A stretch of 64,000 nucleotides of DNA, from contig NZ_JABWRJ020000005.1 of NCBI RefSeq assembly GCF_014268935.2, forward strand, positions 1 through 64,000, in the 5' to 3' direction. Position numbers and translations under genes: made by a program. Numbering within the stretch: the stretch's first letter is position 1; each line of letters begins with the position of its first letter. Of this stretch, positions 43,419 through 51,809 are shown piece by piece. Source of the DNA: Pseudomonas peradeniyensis (GTDB lineage Bacteria; Pseudomonadota; Gammaproteobacteria; Pseudomonadales; Pseudomonadaceae). The notes under the pieces were generated by a model. It did not search any database. It was not told the origin of the DNA and saw only the letters and a list, made by a program, of their open reading frames with translations.

Positions 43419-44783
43419 TCAGGCCTGGTGCAGGTACCAGCGCCAGTCCTGCTCGCCGACCTCGGCCATGAACTGGCGGTACTCGGCGCGCTTGACCTTC
43501 AGGTAGACGCCGAGGAAGGCCTCGCCCAGCGCCTCCCGGGCCCAGGTCGAACGCTCCAGGGCCTCGAGGGCGGTCAGCCAGTCGGTGGGCAGGTGTTCGC
43601 TGGCCTGGGCGTAGCCGTTGCCTTCGACCGGCGCGCCGGGATCGAGTTGTTCACGGATGCCCTGGTGGGTGGCGGCGAGGATCGCGGCGGCGGCCAGGTA
43701 GGGGTTGGCGTCGGCGCCGCAGATGCGATGTTCGACATGCCGACTGTTGGCCGGGCCGCCGGGTACGCGCAGGCTGACGGTGCGGTTGTCCACGCCCCAG
43801 GTCGGCGCCAGCGGCGCATAGCTGTTGGCCTGGAATCGGCGGAATGAATTGGCGTTGGGGCAGAACAGCAGCAGCGATTCACGCAGGTGACGCAGCATGC
43901 CGGCCACCGCATGATGCAGCAGCGGGGTGCCGGCCTTGTCCTCGCTGGCGAACAGGTTGTTGCCGGCGGCGTCCGCCAGGCTCAGGTGCATGTGCATGCC
44001 GGTGCCGGCCAGCTGGGCGAACGGCTTGGCCATGAAGCAGGCCTGCATGCCGTGGGCGTTGGCGATGCCCTTGACCAGGCGCTTGTAGCGCACGGCCTGG
44101 TCCATTGCCTCGAGTGCGTCGCCGTGCTCCAGGGTGATCTCCACCTGGCCGGGGGCGTACTCGGAGATCGCCGTGCGGGCCGGGATGCCCTGGGTCTTGC
44201 AGGCGGCATAGAGGTCGGCGAGGAAGGGTTCGATCTGCTCCAGCTCGCGCAGGCCATACACCTGGGTCCCGCGCGGACGTCCGCCGTCGCTGTCCAGCGC
44301 CGGCTGCGGCCGGCCGTGGGCGTCGCGCTGCTGGTCGAGCAGGTAGAACTCCAGCTCGCAGGCCATCACCGGGTGGAAACCATCGGCCTTGAGCGCGTCG
44401 ATCACCCGCAGCAGGACATGGCGCGGATCGGCCACGCTGGCCGGCAGGCCTTCGCTGGGGTGCATGCTGACCTGCACGGCGGCGGTCGGCACCCGGCGCC
44501 AGGGCAGGCGCACCAGGCTGCCGTCCAGTGGGTAGGCGCGGCAGTCGATGTCGCCGACGTCCCAGACCAGGCCCGAGTCTTCGACATCATCGCCGTTGAG
44601 GGTCAGGCCGAGGATGGTGCTGGGCAGCGGGCGACCGCTTTCGAACACCGCCAGCAGCTCCTCGCGGTGCAGCAGCTTGCCGCGGGGGACGCCGTTGGCG
44701 TCGAGGATGAACAGCTCGATCAGGTCGATATCGGGGTTGTCGGCCAGGAAACGCCTGGCTTGCTCTGCGGGGGCAAAGTGCAT
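43419..44783 (-). CDS. puuA: Gamma-glutamylputrescine synthetase (glutamine synthetase family)
   Basis: A 454-residue glutamine synthetase-like ligase. The beta-grasp N-terminal domain (about 15-110) is followed by catalytic segments with CELEFYLLD, SEYAPGQVEITL, GTGMHMHLSLAD and NSFRRFQ...WGVDNRTVSLRVPG. It is shorter in the adenylylation region than GlnA and lacks its regulatory site, as PuuA-type enzymes do. It is 29 bp upstream of the oxidase gene in the same operon, which supports a polyamine role over ammonia assimilation. Confidence 0.88.
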   Translation of the reverse strand: MHFAPAEQARRFLADNPDIDLIELFILDANGVPRGKLLHREELLAVFESGRPLPSTILGLTLNGDDVEDSGLVWDVGDIDCRAYPLDGSLVRLPWRRVPTAAVQVSMHPSEGLPASVADPRHVLLRVIDALKADGFHPVMACELEFYLLDQQRDAHGRPQPALDSDGGRPRGTQVYGLRELEQIEPFLADLYAACKTQGIPARTAISEYAPGQVEITLEHGDALEAMDQAVRYKRLVKGIANAHGMQACFMAKPFAQLAGTGMHMHLSLADAAGNNLFASEDKAGTPLLHHAVAGMLRHLRESLLLFCPNANSFRRFQANSYAPLAPTWGVDNRTVSLRVPGGPANSRHVEHRICGADANPYLAAAAILAATHQGIREQLDPGAPVEGNGYAQASEHLPTDWLTALEALERSTWAREALGEAFLGVYLKVKRAEYRQFMAEVGEQDWRWYLHQA

Positions 44784-45239
44784 GGTGGATTCGCTCTGGG
44801 GCACACGTGACCGCCGCGCAGGCGAGCGGTCAGGCTGAGTCAATCGGCCAGAAGGCGGCCGGGTCGGGTCAGGAGTGCGTGAGCGACGTGTCCGGTGGGC
44901 GCGCGTGACGGCAATGCCACAGCGCCCAGAACGCCAGGATGATATGGACCAGCGGATTTTCACCGGCACGGGCCCGGGCCTTCGGCAGCGAAGGGTAGGG
45001 CACCGGGCGGGCAATCATCGGGTCGGGAAGCATCCCTGGATACTCACATGGCCTGTAAGGTTGATTAAAGCAGTGAATGGCGACGTTCATTCCGGTGGTA
45101 GCTAAACATTGGCAAGGTCTGCTCGCCGCGTCGCAGCAGCTTAGGAAGCTTCCCACAGTTTTATCGGACCTAGGCTAATTGGCAGGTGGCGCGCCAGCGG
45201 TGAAAGTCCCTTTCTTTGTAGGAATGGTCAGGGATCGCC
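44784..45239. other. Region upstream of puuA with regulatory features
   Basis: 456 bp without a firm gene. It contains a possible small ORF on the minus strand (44869-45033) and an inverted repeat, GAATG-N8-CATTC, at 45075-45092 that may be an operator for the puuA operon. The right end should hold the promoter of the 45240 gene. Confidence 0.4.
44869..45033 (-). CDS. Possible small protein upstream of puuA
   Basis: A 54-codon frame. The peptide has a basic N-terminal half (ARPVPYPSLPKARARAG), one short hydrophobic helix (PLVHIILAFWALWHC) and a polar tail, which resembles a small single-pass membrane peptide. The binding site is weak (CCAGGG) and coding is not certain. It lies 85 bp upstream of puuA in the same direction. 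Confidence 0.4.
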   Translation of the reverse strand: MLPDPMIARPVPYPSLPKARARAGENPLVHIILAFWALWHCRHARPPDTSLTHS

Positions 45240-45737
45240 ATGCAAGCGCAAAGGACTTATCAGGTAATCGCCCATCACGCGATCATCTTCGATGTCAGCG
45301 AGTTCATCATCCAGCCAGGGGAATGTTGTCAGATCCGGCAGGCGGGGCTGCCATTCGTGCATGCCGGGCACTATCAGGTCGTTGAAAAGATGGCAGAGCT
45401 TTATGACCGAATGCAGGCGGGGGAACGGCCTTGCCATATGACGGTTGCAGTATCTCGGCCGATTTCACGACAGCAAGGGGACATCCTAAATCAGCAAAGG
45501 CAGAGGGTTTCGACTGTAGTCGGCTGGCTTGCAGGTAAAGCAGGCGCAAGTGTTGCAGGCCCGCTGGCGGGTACGCCCGTGGGGGCGATCACTGGAGGGG
45601 CGGTCAGTGTTGTTGCTGGCTGGGCAATGCTGCGCTCAATACCGACCTTTCACGTGGGCGATGTTCTGGTGTCGCTGTCAGCCAAGGTTCACGGCGGCAT
45701 AGGTCCTCAGACGTCCAGCCTGATGTTCATCATGTGA
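45240..45737 (+). CDS. Glycine-zipper membrane protein of unknown function (cassette protein A)
   Basis: A 165-residue protein with no signal peptide. Residues 1-90 are soluble. Residues 91-130 form a Gly/Ala-rich hydrophobic hairpin (GWLAGKAGASVAGPLAG, then GAITGGAVSVVAGWAML), and a conserved tail GGIGPQTSSLMFIM follows. Glycine zippers of this kind occur in membrane-inserting and channel-forming proteins. I do not recognise the family. It is 13 bp before the small membrane protein gene. GC is lower than that of the flanking genes. A second copy of its last 16 codons lies at 46015-46071. Confidence 0.68.
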   Translation: MQAQRTYQVIAHHAIIFDVSEFIIQPGECCQIRQAGLPFVHAGHYQVVEKMAELYDRMQAGERPCHMTVAVSRPISRQQGDILNQQRQRVSTVVGWLAGKAGASVAGPLAGTPVGAITGGAVSVVAGWAMLRSIPTFHVGDVLVSLSAKVHGGIGPQTSSLMFIM

Positions 45738-45750
45738 TTGAAGGGTAGCC

Positions 45751-46002
45751 ATGACTGAGATCTTTCTTCTTACCCTTTATGGGCTGGTCGCCGGCCTATT
45801 GCTTGACTGGGCATGTCGCTCAGCAACGCTCAGATGCTGCGTCTGCGTGGCGCTGATGGCAACTGGCATAACGGCGTGCACACAACTTGGCGAACGTGAA
45901 TTCTTGCGGCTGGATGGGATGTACTGGTGGATTCTTTGTGATGCAGTTGCAACGCTGCTGCTTTTCAAGCGCTCCCGCTATTTCGAGCGTGACCGCGACT
46001 GA
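45751..46002 (+). CDS. Small three-helix membrane protein, copy 1 (cassette protein B)
   Basis: An 83-residue inner-membrane protein with three hydrophobic segments (about 4-20, 28-45, 58-72), motifs LDWACRS and TGITACTQLGE between them, and a basic-acidic end, FKRSRYFERDRD. It has an AAGGGTAGCC site. It is clearly paralogous to the product of 46084-46332. Its tight spacing after the glycine-zipper gene suggests a partner or immunity role (inference). I know no family for it. Confidence 0.7.
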   Translation: MTEIFLLTLYGLVAGLLLDWACRSATLRCCVCVALMATGITACTQLGEREFLRLDGMYWWILCDAVATLLLFKRSRYFERDRD

Positions 46003-46014
46003 ACGGCGGGCACA

Positions 46015-46071
46015 GCAACCGTGAAAGGCGGTATTGGTCCCCAATCCAGCAGCCTGATGTTGATTATCTGA
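46015..46071 (+). pseudogene. Residual 3' end of a second cassette protein A gene
   Basis: The codons read ATVKGGIGPQSSSLMLII then stop, matching the tail AKVHGGIGPQTSSLMFIM of the gene at 45240-45737. The rest of this second copy is missing. It ends 12 bp before the second membrane protein gene, exactly as the intact copy ends 13 bp before the first. Confidence 0.75.
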
Positions 46072-46083
46072 AGGGGAGCGGAT

Positions 46084-46332
46084 ATGTGGGTGCTTTATGG
46101 TATTTGCTATGCCCTCGTGGTCGGCACGTTGGTCGACTGGGCATGCCGGTCAAGGTGCATCAGGTTTCTTCTCTATATCGTCTTCAACGTCACGGGGATT
46201 ACCGCCTGTAATCAACTGGGTGAAGAGCAGTTCCTGCAACTTGATGGTATTGGCTGGTCAGCTTTTTTCGTGGCAATTGCTACCCCGTTGTTGTTCAAGC
46301 GCTCCCGCTATTTCGATCGTGACCGCGACTGA
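46084..46332 (+). CDS. Small three-helix membrane protein, copy 2 (cassette protein B')
   Basis: An 82-residue paralogue of the 45751-46002 product, sharing DWACRS, TGITACxQLGE, LDG and the terminal LLFKRSRYFxRDRD, with about half of the residues alike by eye. Strong AAGGGGAGCG site. The DNA after both copies is nearly identical (GACCGCGACTGAACGGCGGGCACAG, about 45990 and 46320, read in parts), marking the duplicated unit. The function is unknown. Confidence 0.7.
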   Translation: MWVLYGICYALVVGTLVDWACRSRCIRFLLYIVFNVTGITACNQLGEEQFLQLDGIGWSAFFVAIATPLLFKRSRYFDRDRD

Positions 46333-46437
46333 ACGGCGGGCACAGGCAGCATCGATTTCGCAAATCTGCGACAATCCCGCCTCTTACGCCTGCCGATCAT
46401 GAAAAAGCAGCACTCGCCTGCATCATTAAAAAGCCCC

Positions 46438-49400
46438 ATGACAGACCACGCCATCGACCAATTGCTGAAGAACCTCGACCACGCCATGATCGCCGACCGC
46501 CATCGGTTGCGCCGGCAATTGCACGAGCTGCGCAAGCGCCCCGACGAGGGCAAGCTCGCGCAGTGGGTGGAAAAGGTCCAGGCTTCCTGCGCCCAGGTCA
46601 CCGCGCGCCAGCAGAGCGTGCCGAGCATTCGCTACGACGACAGCCTGCCCATCGCCGCCAAGCGCGACGAGATCAAGAAGGCCCTGGCCGAGCACCAGGT
46701 GCTGGTGATCGCCGGCGAGACCGGTTCCGGCAAGACCACCCAGTTGCCGAAGATCTGCCTGGAGCTGGGCCGCGGCAGCCATGGCCTGATCGCCCACACC
46801 CAGCCCCGGCGGATCGCTGCGCGCAGCGTCGCGGCGCGGGTCGCGGAGGAGCTGGGCACGCCGTTGGGGGCGCTGGTCGGCTACCAGGTGCGCTTCGAGG
46901 ACCAGAGCGATTCGAACACCCTGGTCAAGCTGATGACCGACGGTATCCTGCTGGTCGAGACCCAGCACGACCGTTTCCTCGAGCGCTACGATACGATCAT
47001 CGTCGACGAGGCCCATGAGCGCAGCCTGAACATCGACTTCCTGCTCGGCTACCTCAAGACCCTGCTGCACCGCCGCCCGGACCTGAAGCTGATCATCACC
47101 TCGGCGACCATCGACCTGGAGCGCTTCTCCAAGCACTTCGACGGCGCGCCGATCATCGAGGTGTCCGGGCGCACCTACCCGGTGGAAACCTGGTATCGGC
47201 CGCTGACCAGCGAGCACGACGAGGAGGGCAACCAGGTCGAGGAGGACCTTTCCGTCGACCAGGCGATCCTTGCCAGCCTCGACGAGATCGCCCAGCACGA
47301 GCGCAGCCAGGGCAAGGGCCCGGGCGATGTGCTGGTGTTCCTGCCCGGCGAGCGCGAGATCCGCGACGCCGCCGAGATCCTGCGCAAGGCGCAGCTGCGC
47401 CACACCGAGATCCTGCCGCTGTATGCGCGGCTGTCGCCGGCCGAGCAGCAGCGGATCTTCCAGTCCCACAGCGGCCGGCGCGTGGTGCTGGCGACCAACG
47501 TCGCCGAAACCTCGCTGACCGTGCCGGGCATCCGCTATGTGATCGACAGCGGCACCGCGCGCATCAGCCGCTACAGCTACCGCGCCAAGGTCCAGCGCCT
47601 GCCCATCGAGGCGGTGTCCCAGGCCAGCGCCAACCAGCGTAAAGGCCGCTGCGGCCGGGTCGAGCCGGGCATCTGCATCCGCCTGTACAGCGAGGACGAT
47701 TTCAACGGCCGGCCGGCGTTCACCGACCCGGAGATCCTGCGTACCAACCTGGCCGCGGTGATCCTGCAGATGCTGCACCTGCGCCTGGGCGCCATCGATG
47801 CCTTCCCGTTCATCGAGCCGCCGGATGGCAAGGCCATCAGCGACGGCTTCAACCTGTTGCAGGAGCTGTCGGCGGTCAACCGCGAGAACCAGCTGACACC
47901 ACTGGGCCGCCAGCTGGCGCGTCTGCCGATCGATCCTCGTTTGGGCCGCATGCTGCTCGAAGGCGCCCGCCAGGGCAGCCTGCAGGAAGTGCTGATCGTC
48001 GCCAGCGCGCTGTCGGTGCAGGACCCGCGCGAGCGCCCGCCGGAGCGCCAGCAGGCCGCCGACCAGGCGCACGCGCAGTGGAAGGATGTCGATTCCGACT
48101 TCGCCGCGCTGGTCAACCTGTGGCGCGGTTTCGAGGAGCAGCGCCAGGCGCTGACCGCCAGCCCGCTGCGCAACTGGTGCCGCAAGAACTTCCTCAACTA
48201 CCTGCGCCTGCGCGAGTGGCGCGACGCCCATCGCCAGCTGGCGCTGATCTGCCGCGACCTGCAGTTGACGGTCAACAAGGACGCCTGCGACTACCAGCCC
48301 CTGCACAAGGCGATTCTCAGCGGCCTGCTCAGCCAGATCGGCCAAAAGACCGAGGAGGGCGACTACCAGGGCGCGCGTCAGCGGCGTTTCTGGGTTCACC
48401 CGTCGTCGGGCATCGGCCGCAAGCGCCCGCAGTGGGTGATGGCCGCGGAACTGGTGGAGACCACCAAGCTGTATGCGCGCATGGTGGCCAAGATCGAGCC
48501 GGACTGGATCGAGCCGCTGGCCACCCACCTGATCAAGAAGAACCACTTCGAACCGCACTGGGAGAAGAAGCGCGGCCAGGTGGTGGCCTACGAGCAGATC
48601 ACTCTCTACGGGCTGATCCTGGTCGGCCGCCGGCCGGTGCATTTCGGCCCGATCGACCCGGTCACTTCCCGCGAGCTGTTCATCCGCGACGGCCTGGTCG
48701 GTGGTGAGATCCAGTCCCGGGCCAAGTGCCTGGCGGCCAACAAGCGCCTGCTCGAGCAGCTCGACGAGCTGGAGGCCAAGGCCCGTCGGCGCGACATTCT
48801 GGCCGACGAGGAGACGCTGTACGCCTTCTACGAGGCGCGCCTGCCCGAAGAGATCCACCAGACCGCGACCTTCGACAGCTGGTACCGGATGAACAGCCAG
48901 AAGGATCCGAACCTGCTGATCATGCGCGAAGAGGACGTGCTCGCCCGCGAGGCCAGCGAGGTCACCGCCGCGCAGTACCCCGACCACCTGCAGGTGGGGG
49001 AACTGCGCCTGTCGCTGAGCTATCACTTCGAGCCGAACCACCCATGTGACGGCGTGACCGTGCGGGTGCCGGCGCCGTTGTTGCCGAACCTGCCGGGCGA
49101 GCGCCTGGAATGGCTGGTGCCCGGCCTGCTGGAGGCCAAGTGCATCGCCCTGGTGCGCAACCTGCCCAAGGCCCTGCGCAAGAATTTCGTGCCGGTGCCC
49201 GACTTCGTCAAGGCGGCGCTGTCGCGCCTGGCGTTCGGCCAGGGGGCATTGCCGCAAGCGCTGGGCCAGGAGTTGCTGCGCATGACCGGGGCGCGGGTGT
49301 CGGACGAGGCCTGGGCGGAGGCGGCCGGGCTGGTGGAAGGCCATCTGCGCATGAACATCGAAGTGGTCGACGCCCAGGGCAAGTTCCTCGGCGAAGGCCG

Positions 49401-50343
49401 CGACCTGGCCGAGCTGACCGCCCGCTTCGCCGCCGCCAGCCAGGCTGCACTGGCCCTGCCGCGCAGCGAGAAGGCCGAGCAGCCGGTACAGGCCAAGGCC
49501 TTCGCGCAGGTGGCGCAGACCGCCCAGCAGAAGATCGCCGGGCTGTCGATGACGGTCTATCCGGCGCTGGTCGAGGACAACGGCACGGTGCGCGAGGGAC
49601 GCTTCTCGACCCAGGCCGAAGCCGAGTTCCAGCACCGTCGCGCCTTGCAGCGCCTGTTGCTGCAACAGCTGGCGGAACCGGCCAAGTTCCTGCGCGGCAA
49701 GCTGCCGGGGCTGACCGAGCTGGGGCTGCTGTACCGTGAACTGGGCAGGGTCGAGGCGCTGGTCGAGGATATCCTCCTGGCCAGCCTCGACAGTTGTGTG
49801 CTGGAAGGCGAAGAGCCGCTGCCGCGTGATGGCGCGGGCCTGGCCTCGCTGGCCGAACGCAAGCGCGGCAACTGGACCGAGCACGCCGAACGCCTGGCCC
49901 GTCTGACCCTGGAGGTGCTGAAGCTGTGGCATGGCCTGCAGAAGCGCTTCAAGGGCAAGATCGACCTGAGCCAGGCGGTGGCGCTCAACGACATCAAGCA
50001 GCAGCTGGCCAACCTGGTGTACCCGGGCTTCGTGCGGGAAACGCCGGGGGTCTGGTTCAAGGAGTTGCCGCGTTATCTCAAGGCGGTGGAGCTGCGCCTG
50101 GAGAAGCTGGGCTCGCAGGTGCAGAAGGATCGGGTGTGGAGCGCCGAGCTGGCCAATTGCTGGGCGCAGTACCAGGCCCGCGCCGACAAGCATGCCCAGG
50201 AAGGCAAGCGCGATGAGCAGTTGACCCTGTACCGCTGGCTGCTGGAGGAATACCGGGTGTCGTTGTTTGCCCAGCAACTGGGGACGAAGGTCCCGGTTTC
50301 CGACAAGCGACTGGGCAAACAGTGGAGTCAGGTGGAAGCCTAA
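46438..50343 (+). CDS. hrpA: ATP-dependent RNA helicase HrpA
   Basis: A 1,301-residue DEAH-box helicase. Walker A is GETGSGKTTQ (about 92-101), the DEAH box lies near residue 190, SAT follows at about 221, and QRKGRCGR is motif VI (about 400). Helicase-associated and OB-fold domains follow, then a long C-terminal DUF3418 region special to HrpA. HrpA resolves stalled ribosomes and mRNA structures in bacteria. I start at 46438, which gives the usual length and N-terminus. An ATG at 46399 would add 13 residues. Confidence 0.92.
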   Translation: MTDHAIDQLLKNLDHAMIADRHRLRRQLHELRKRPDEGKLAQWVEKVQASCAQVTARQQSVPSIRYDDSLPIAAKRDEIKKALAEHQVLVIAGETGSGKTTQLPKICLELGRGSHGLIAHTQPRRIAARSVAARVAEELGTPLGALVGYQVRFEDQSDSNTLVKLMTDGILLVETQHDRFLERYDTIIVDEAHERSLNIDFLLGYLKTLLHRRPDLKLIITSATIDLERFSKHFDGAPIIEVSGRTYPVETWYRPLTSEHDEEGNQVEEDLSVDQAILASLDEIAQHERSQGKGPGDVLVFLPGEREIRDAAEILRKAQLRHTEILPLYARLSPAEQQRIFQSHSGRRVVLATNVAETSLTVPGIRYVIDSGTARISRYSYRAKVQRLPIEAVSQASANQRKGRCGRVEPGICIRLYSEDDFNGRPAFTDPEILRTNLAAVILQMLHLRLGAIDAFPFIEPPDGKAISDGFNLLQELSAVNRENQLTPLGRQLARLPIDPRLGRMLLEGARQGSLQEVLIVASALSVQDPRERPPERQQAADQAHAQWKDVDSDFAALVNLWRGFEEQRQALTASPLRNWCRKNFLNYLRLREWRDAHRQLALICRDLQLTVNKDACDYQPLHKAILSGLLSQIGQKTEEGDYQGARQRRFWVHPSSGIGRKRPQWVMAAELVETTKLYARMVAKIEPDWIEPLATHLIKKNHFEPHWEKKRGQVVAYEQITLYGLILVGRRPVHFGPIDPVTSRELFIRDGLVGGEIQSRAKCLAANKRLLEQLDELEAKARRRDILADEETLYAFYEARLPEEIHQTATFDSWYRMNSQKDPNLLIMREEDVLAREASEVTAAQYPDHLQVGELRLSLSYHFEPNHPCDGVTVRVPAPLLPNLPGERLEWLVPGLLEAKCIALVRNLPKALRKNFVPVPDFVKAALSRLAFGQGALPQALGQELLRMTGARVSDEAWAEAAGLVEGHLRMNIEVVDAQGKFLGEGRDLAELTARFAAASQAALALPRSEKAEQPVQAKAFAQVAQTAQQKIAGLSMTVYPALVEDNGTVREGRFSTQAEAEFQHRRALQRLLLQQLAEPAKFLRGKLPGLTELGLLYRELGRVEALVEDILLASLDSCVLEGEEPLPRDGAGLASLAERKRGNWTEHAERLARLTLEVLKLWHGLQKRFKGKIDLSQAVALNDIKQQLANLVYPGFVRETPGVWFKELPRYLKAVELRLEKLGSQVQKDRVWSAELANCWAQYQARADKHAQEGKRDEQLTLYRWLLEEYRVSLFAQQLGTKVPVSDKRLGKQWSQVEA

Positions 50344-50395
50344 GCCCCTCAAGTTGTGGCAAACTTGGTGGAATTTGCGGCCGCTGTGCGGCCGA

Positions 50396-50465
50396 TTGCG
50401 GCACAAGGCCGCTCCTACAGGCGAACGCCGATGTTGTAGGAGCGGCCTTGTGCCGCGAACGAGGG
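50396..50465. repeat. BIME, GGCCGC-type REP pair
   Basis: TTGCGGCACAAGGCCGCTCC and GGAGCGGCCTTGTGCCGCGAA in inverted orientation around TACAGGCGAACGCCGATGTTGTA, downstream of hrpA. Confidence 0.85.
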
Positions 50466-50562
50466 CGCAGCCCTCGCCTCAAAATTGGTACCAAGGTGCC
50501 ATTAAGTTGCCCTTATTCCGGCCAGCGCCTTGTGGCGATGGCCCCAGACCAGAGGAACGACC

Positions 50563-51684
50563 GTGCACAACGTCGTCATCAGCGGCACCGGCCTGTACAC
50601 CCCGGCCCAAAGCATTTCCAACGAAGAACTGGTGGAATCCTTCAACGCCTGGGCACAGCGTTTCAACCGTGACAACGCCGCCGCCATCGAGCGTGGCGAG
50701 GTCGAGGCGGCGCCGCTGTCCGACGCCGCCTTCATCGAGAAGGCCTCGGGCATCAAGAGCCGCTTCGTCATGGACAAGGCCGGCATTCTCGATCCGCAGC
50801 GCATGAAGCCGCGCCTGCCCGAGCGCGGCAACGACGAACAGTCGATCCTCTGCGAAATGGGCGTGGCCGCCGCCCGCCAAGCCCTGGAGCGTGCCGGGCG
50901 CACCGCCGCCGATGTCGACGGGGTGATCGTCGCCTGTTCCAACCTGCAGCGCCCGTACCCGGCCATCGCCATCGAAGTGCAGCAGGCACTGGGCATTCAG
51001 GGCTTCGCCTTCGACATGAACGTGGCCTGCTCGTCGGCCACCTTCGGCATCCAGACCGCCGCCAACAGCGTGCAGCTGGGTCAGTCGCGCGCGGTGCTGG
51101 TGGTCAACCCGGAGATCTGCACCGGCCACCTGAACTTCCGTGACCGCGACAGCCACTTCATCTTCGGCGACGCCGCCACCGCCGTGCTGGTCGAGCGTGC
51201 CGACCTGGCGACCTCCGAACACCAGTTCGACATAGTCAGCACCAAGCTGCTGACGGCGTTCTCCAACAACATCCGCAACAACTTCGGCTTCCTCAACCGC
51301 GCCGCGGAAGAGGGCATCGGTGCCCGCGACAAGCTGTTCGTGCAGGAAGGCCGCAAGGTGTTCAAGGAAGTCTGCCCGATGGTCGCCGAGCTGATCGGCC
51401 AGCACCTGGCCGAGAACGACCTGCAGCCGTCGGACGTCAAGCGCTTCTGGCTGCACCAGGCCAACCTGAGCATGAACCACCTGATCGTCAAGAAGCTGCT
51501 GGGGCGTGAAGTGGCCGAGGAAGATGCGCCGGTGATCCTGGATCGTTATGCCAACACCAGTTCGGCGGGGTCGGTGATTGCCTTCCACCTGTATCAGGAT
51601 GATCTGGCCAAGGGTTCGCTGGGGGTGCTGAGTTCGTTTGGTGCTGGATATTCGATTGGTAGTGTGGTGCTGCGCAAGCGCTGA
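50563..51684 (+). CDS. Beta-ketoacyl-ACP synthase III-like enzyme (FabH2, PA3286 type)
   Basis: A 373-residue thiolase-fold condensing enzyme. The catalytic Cys is in NVACSSATFG (about residue 155), His in HQANLSMN (about 299) and Asn in YANTSSAGS (about 330). It is longer than FabH (about 320 residues) and closely resembles PA3286 of P. aeruginosa, which takes octanoyl-CoA from beta-oxidation and condenses it with malonyl-ACP, so it can shunt exogenous fatty acids into synthesis. It starts at a GTG (50563) with an AGAGGAACG site. Confidence 0.87.
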   Translation: MHNVVISGTGLYTPAQSISNEELVESFNAWAQRFNRDNAAAIERGEVEAAPLSDAAFIEKASGIKSRFVMDKAGILDPQRMKPRLPERGNDEQSILCEMGVAAARQALERAGRTAADVDGVIVACSNLQRPYPAIAIEVQQALGIQGFAFDMNVACSSATFGIQTAANSVQLGQSRAVLVVNPEICTGHLNFRDRDSHFIFGDAATAVLVERADLATSEHQFDIVSTKLLTAFSNNIRNNFGFLNRAAEEGIGARDKLFVQEGRKVFKEVCPMVAELIGQHLAENDLQPSDVKRFWLHQANLSMNHLIVKKLLGREVAEEDAPVILDRYANTSSAGSVIAFHLYQDDLAKGSLGVLSSFGAGYSIGSVVLRKR

Positions 51685-51738
51685 TTTTCAGTTCGAGAAT
51701 GCCGGGGCTGCAAAGCAGCCCCCAGCTATCTGACAGGC

Positions 51739-51784
51739 AAAAAAAAAGCGGGAAATGCCGGATGGGGTCGGCATTTCCCGCCTC
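51739..51784 (-). terminator. Rho-independent terminator for the porin gene
   Basis: On the minus strand, GCGGGAAATGCCG pairs with CGGCATTTCCCGC around a short loop and is followed by nine T residues, 26 bp after the porin stop codon. Confidence 0.92.
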
Positions 51785-51809
51785 AGCGTGGAGCAAGGGA
51801 GCGTAGCGC

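Noticed and set aside
46426..50406. A 1,326-codon open frame antisense to hrpA
   Set aside because: It is an exact shadow of hrpA, without a recognisable domain or a start site. The plus-strand frame has all DEAH-helicase motifs.
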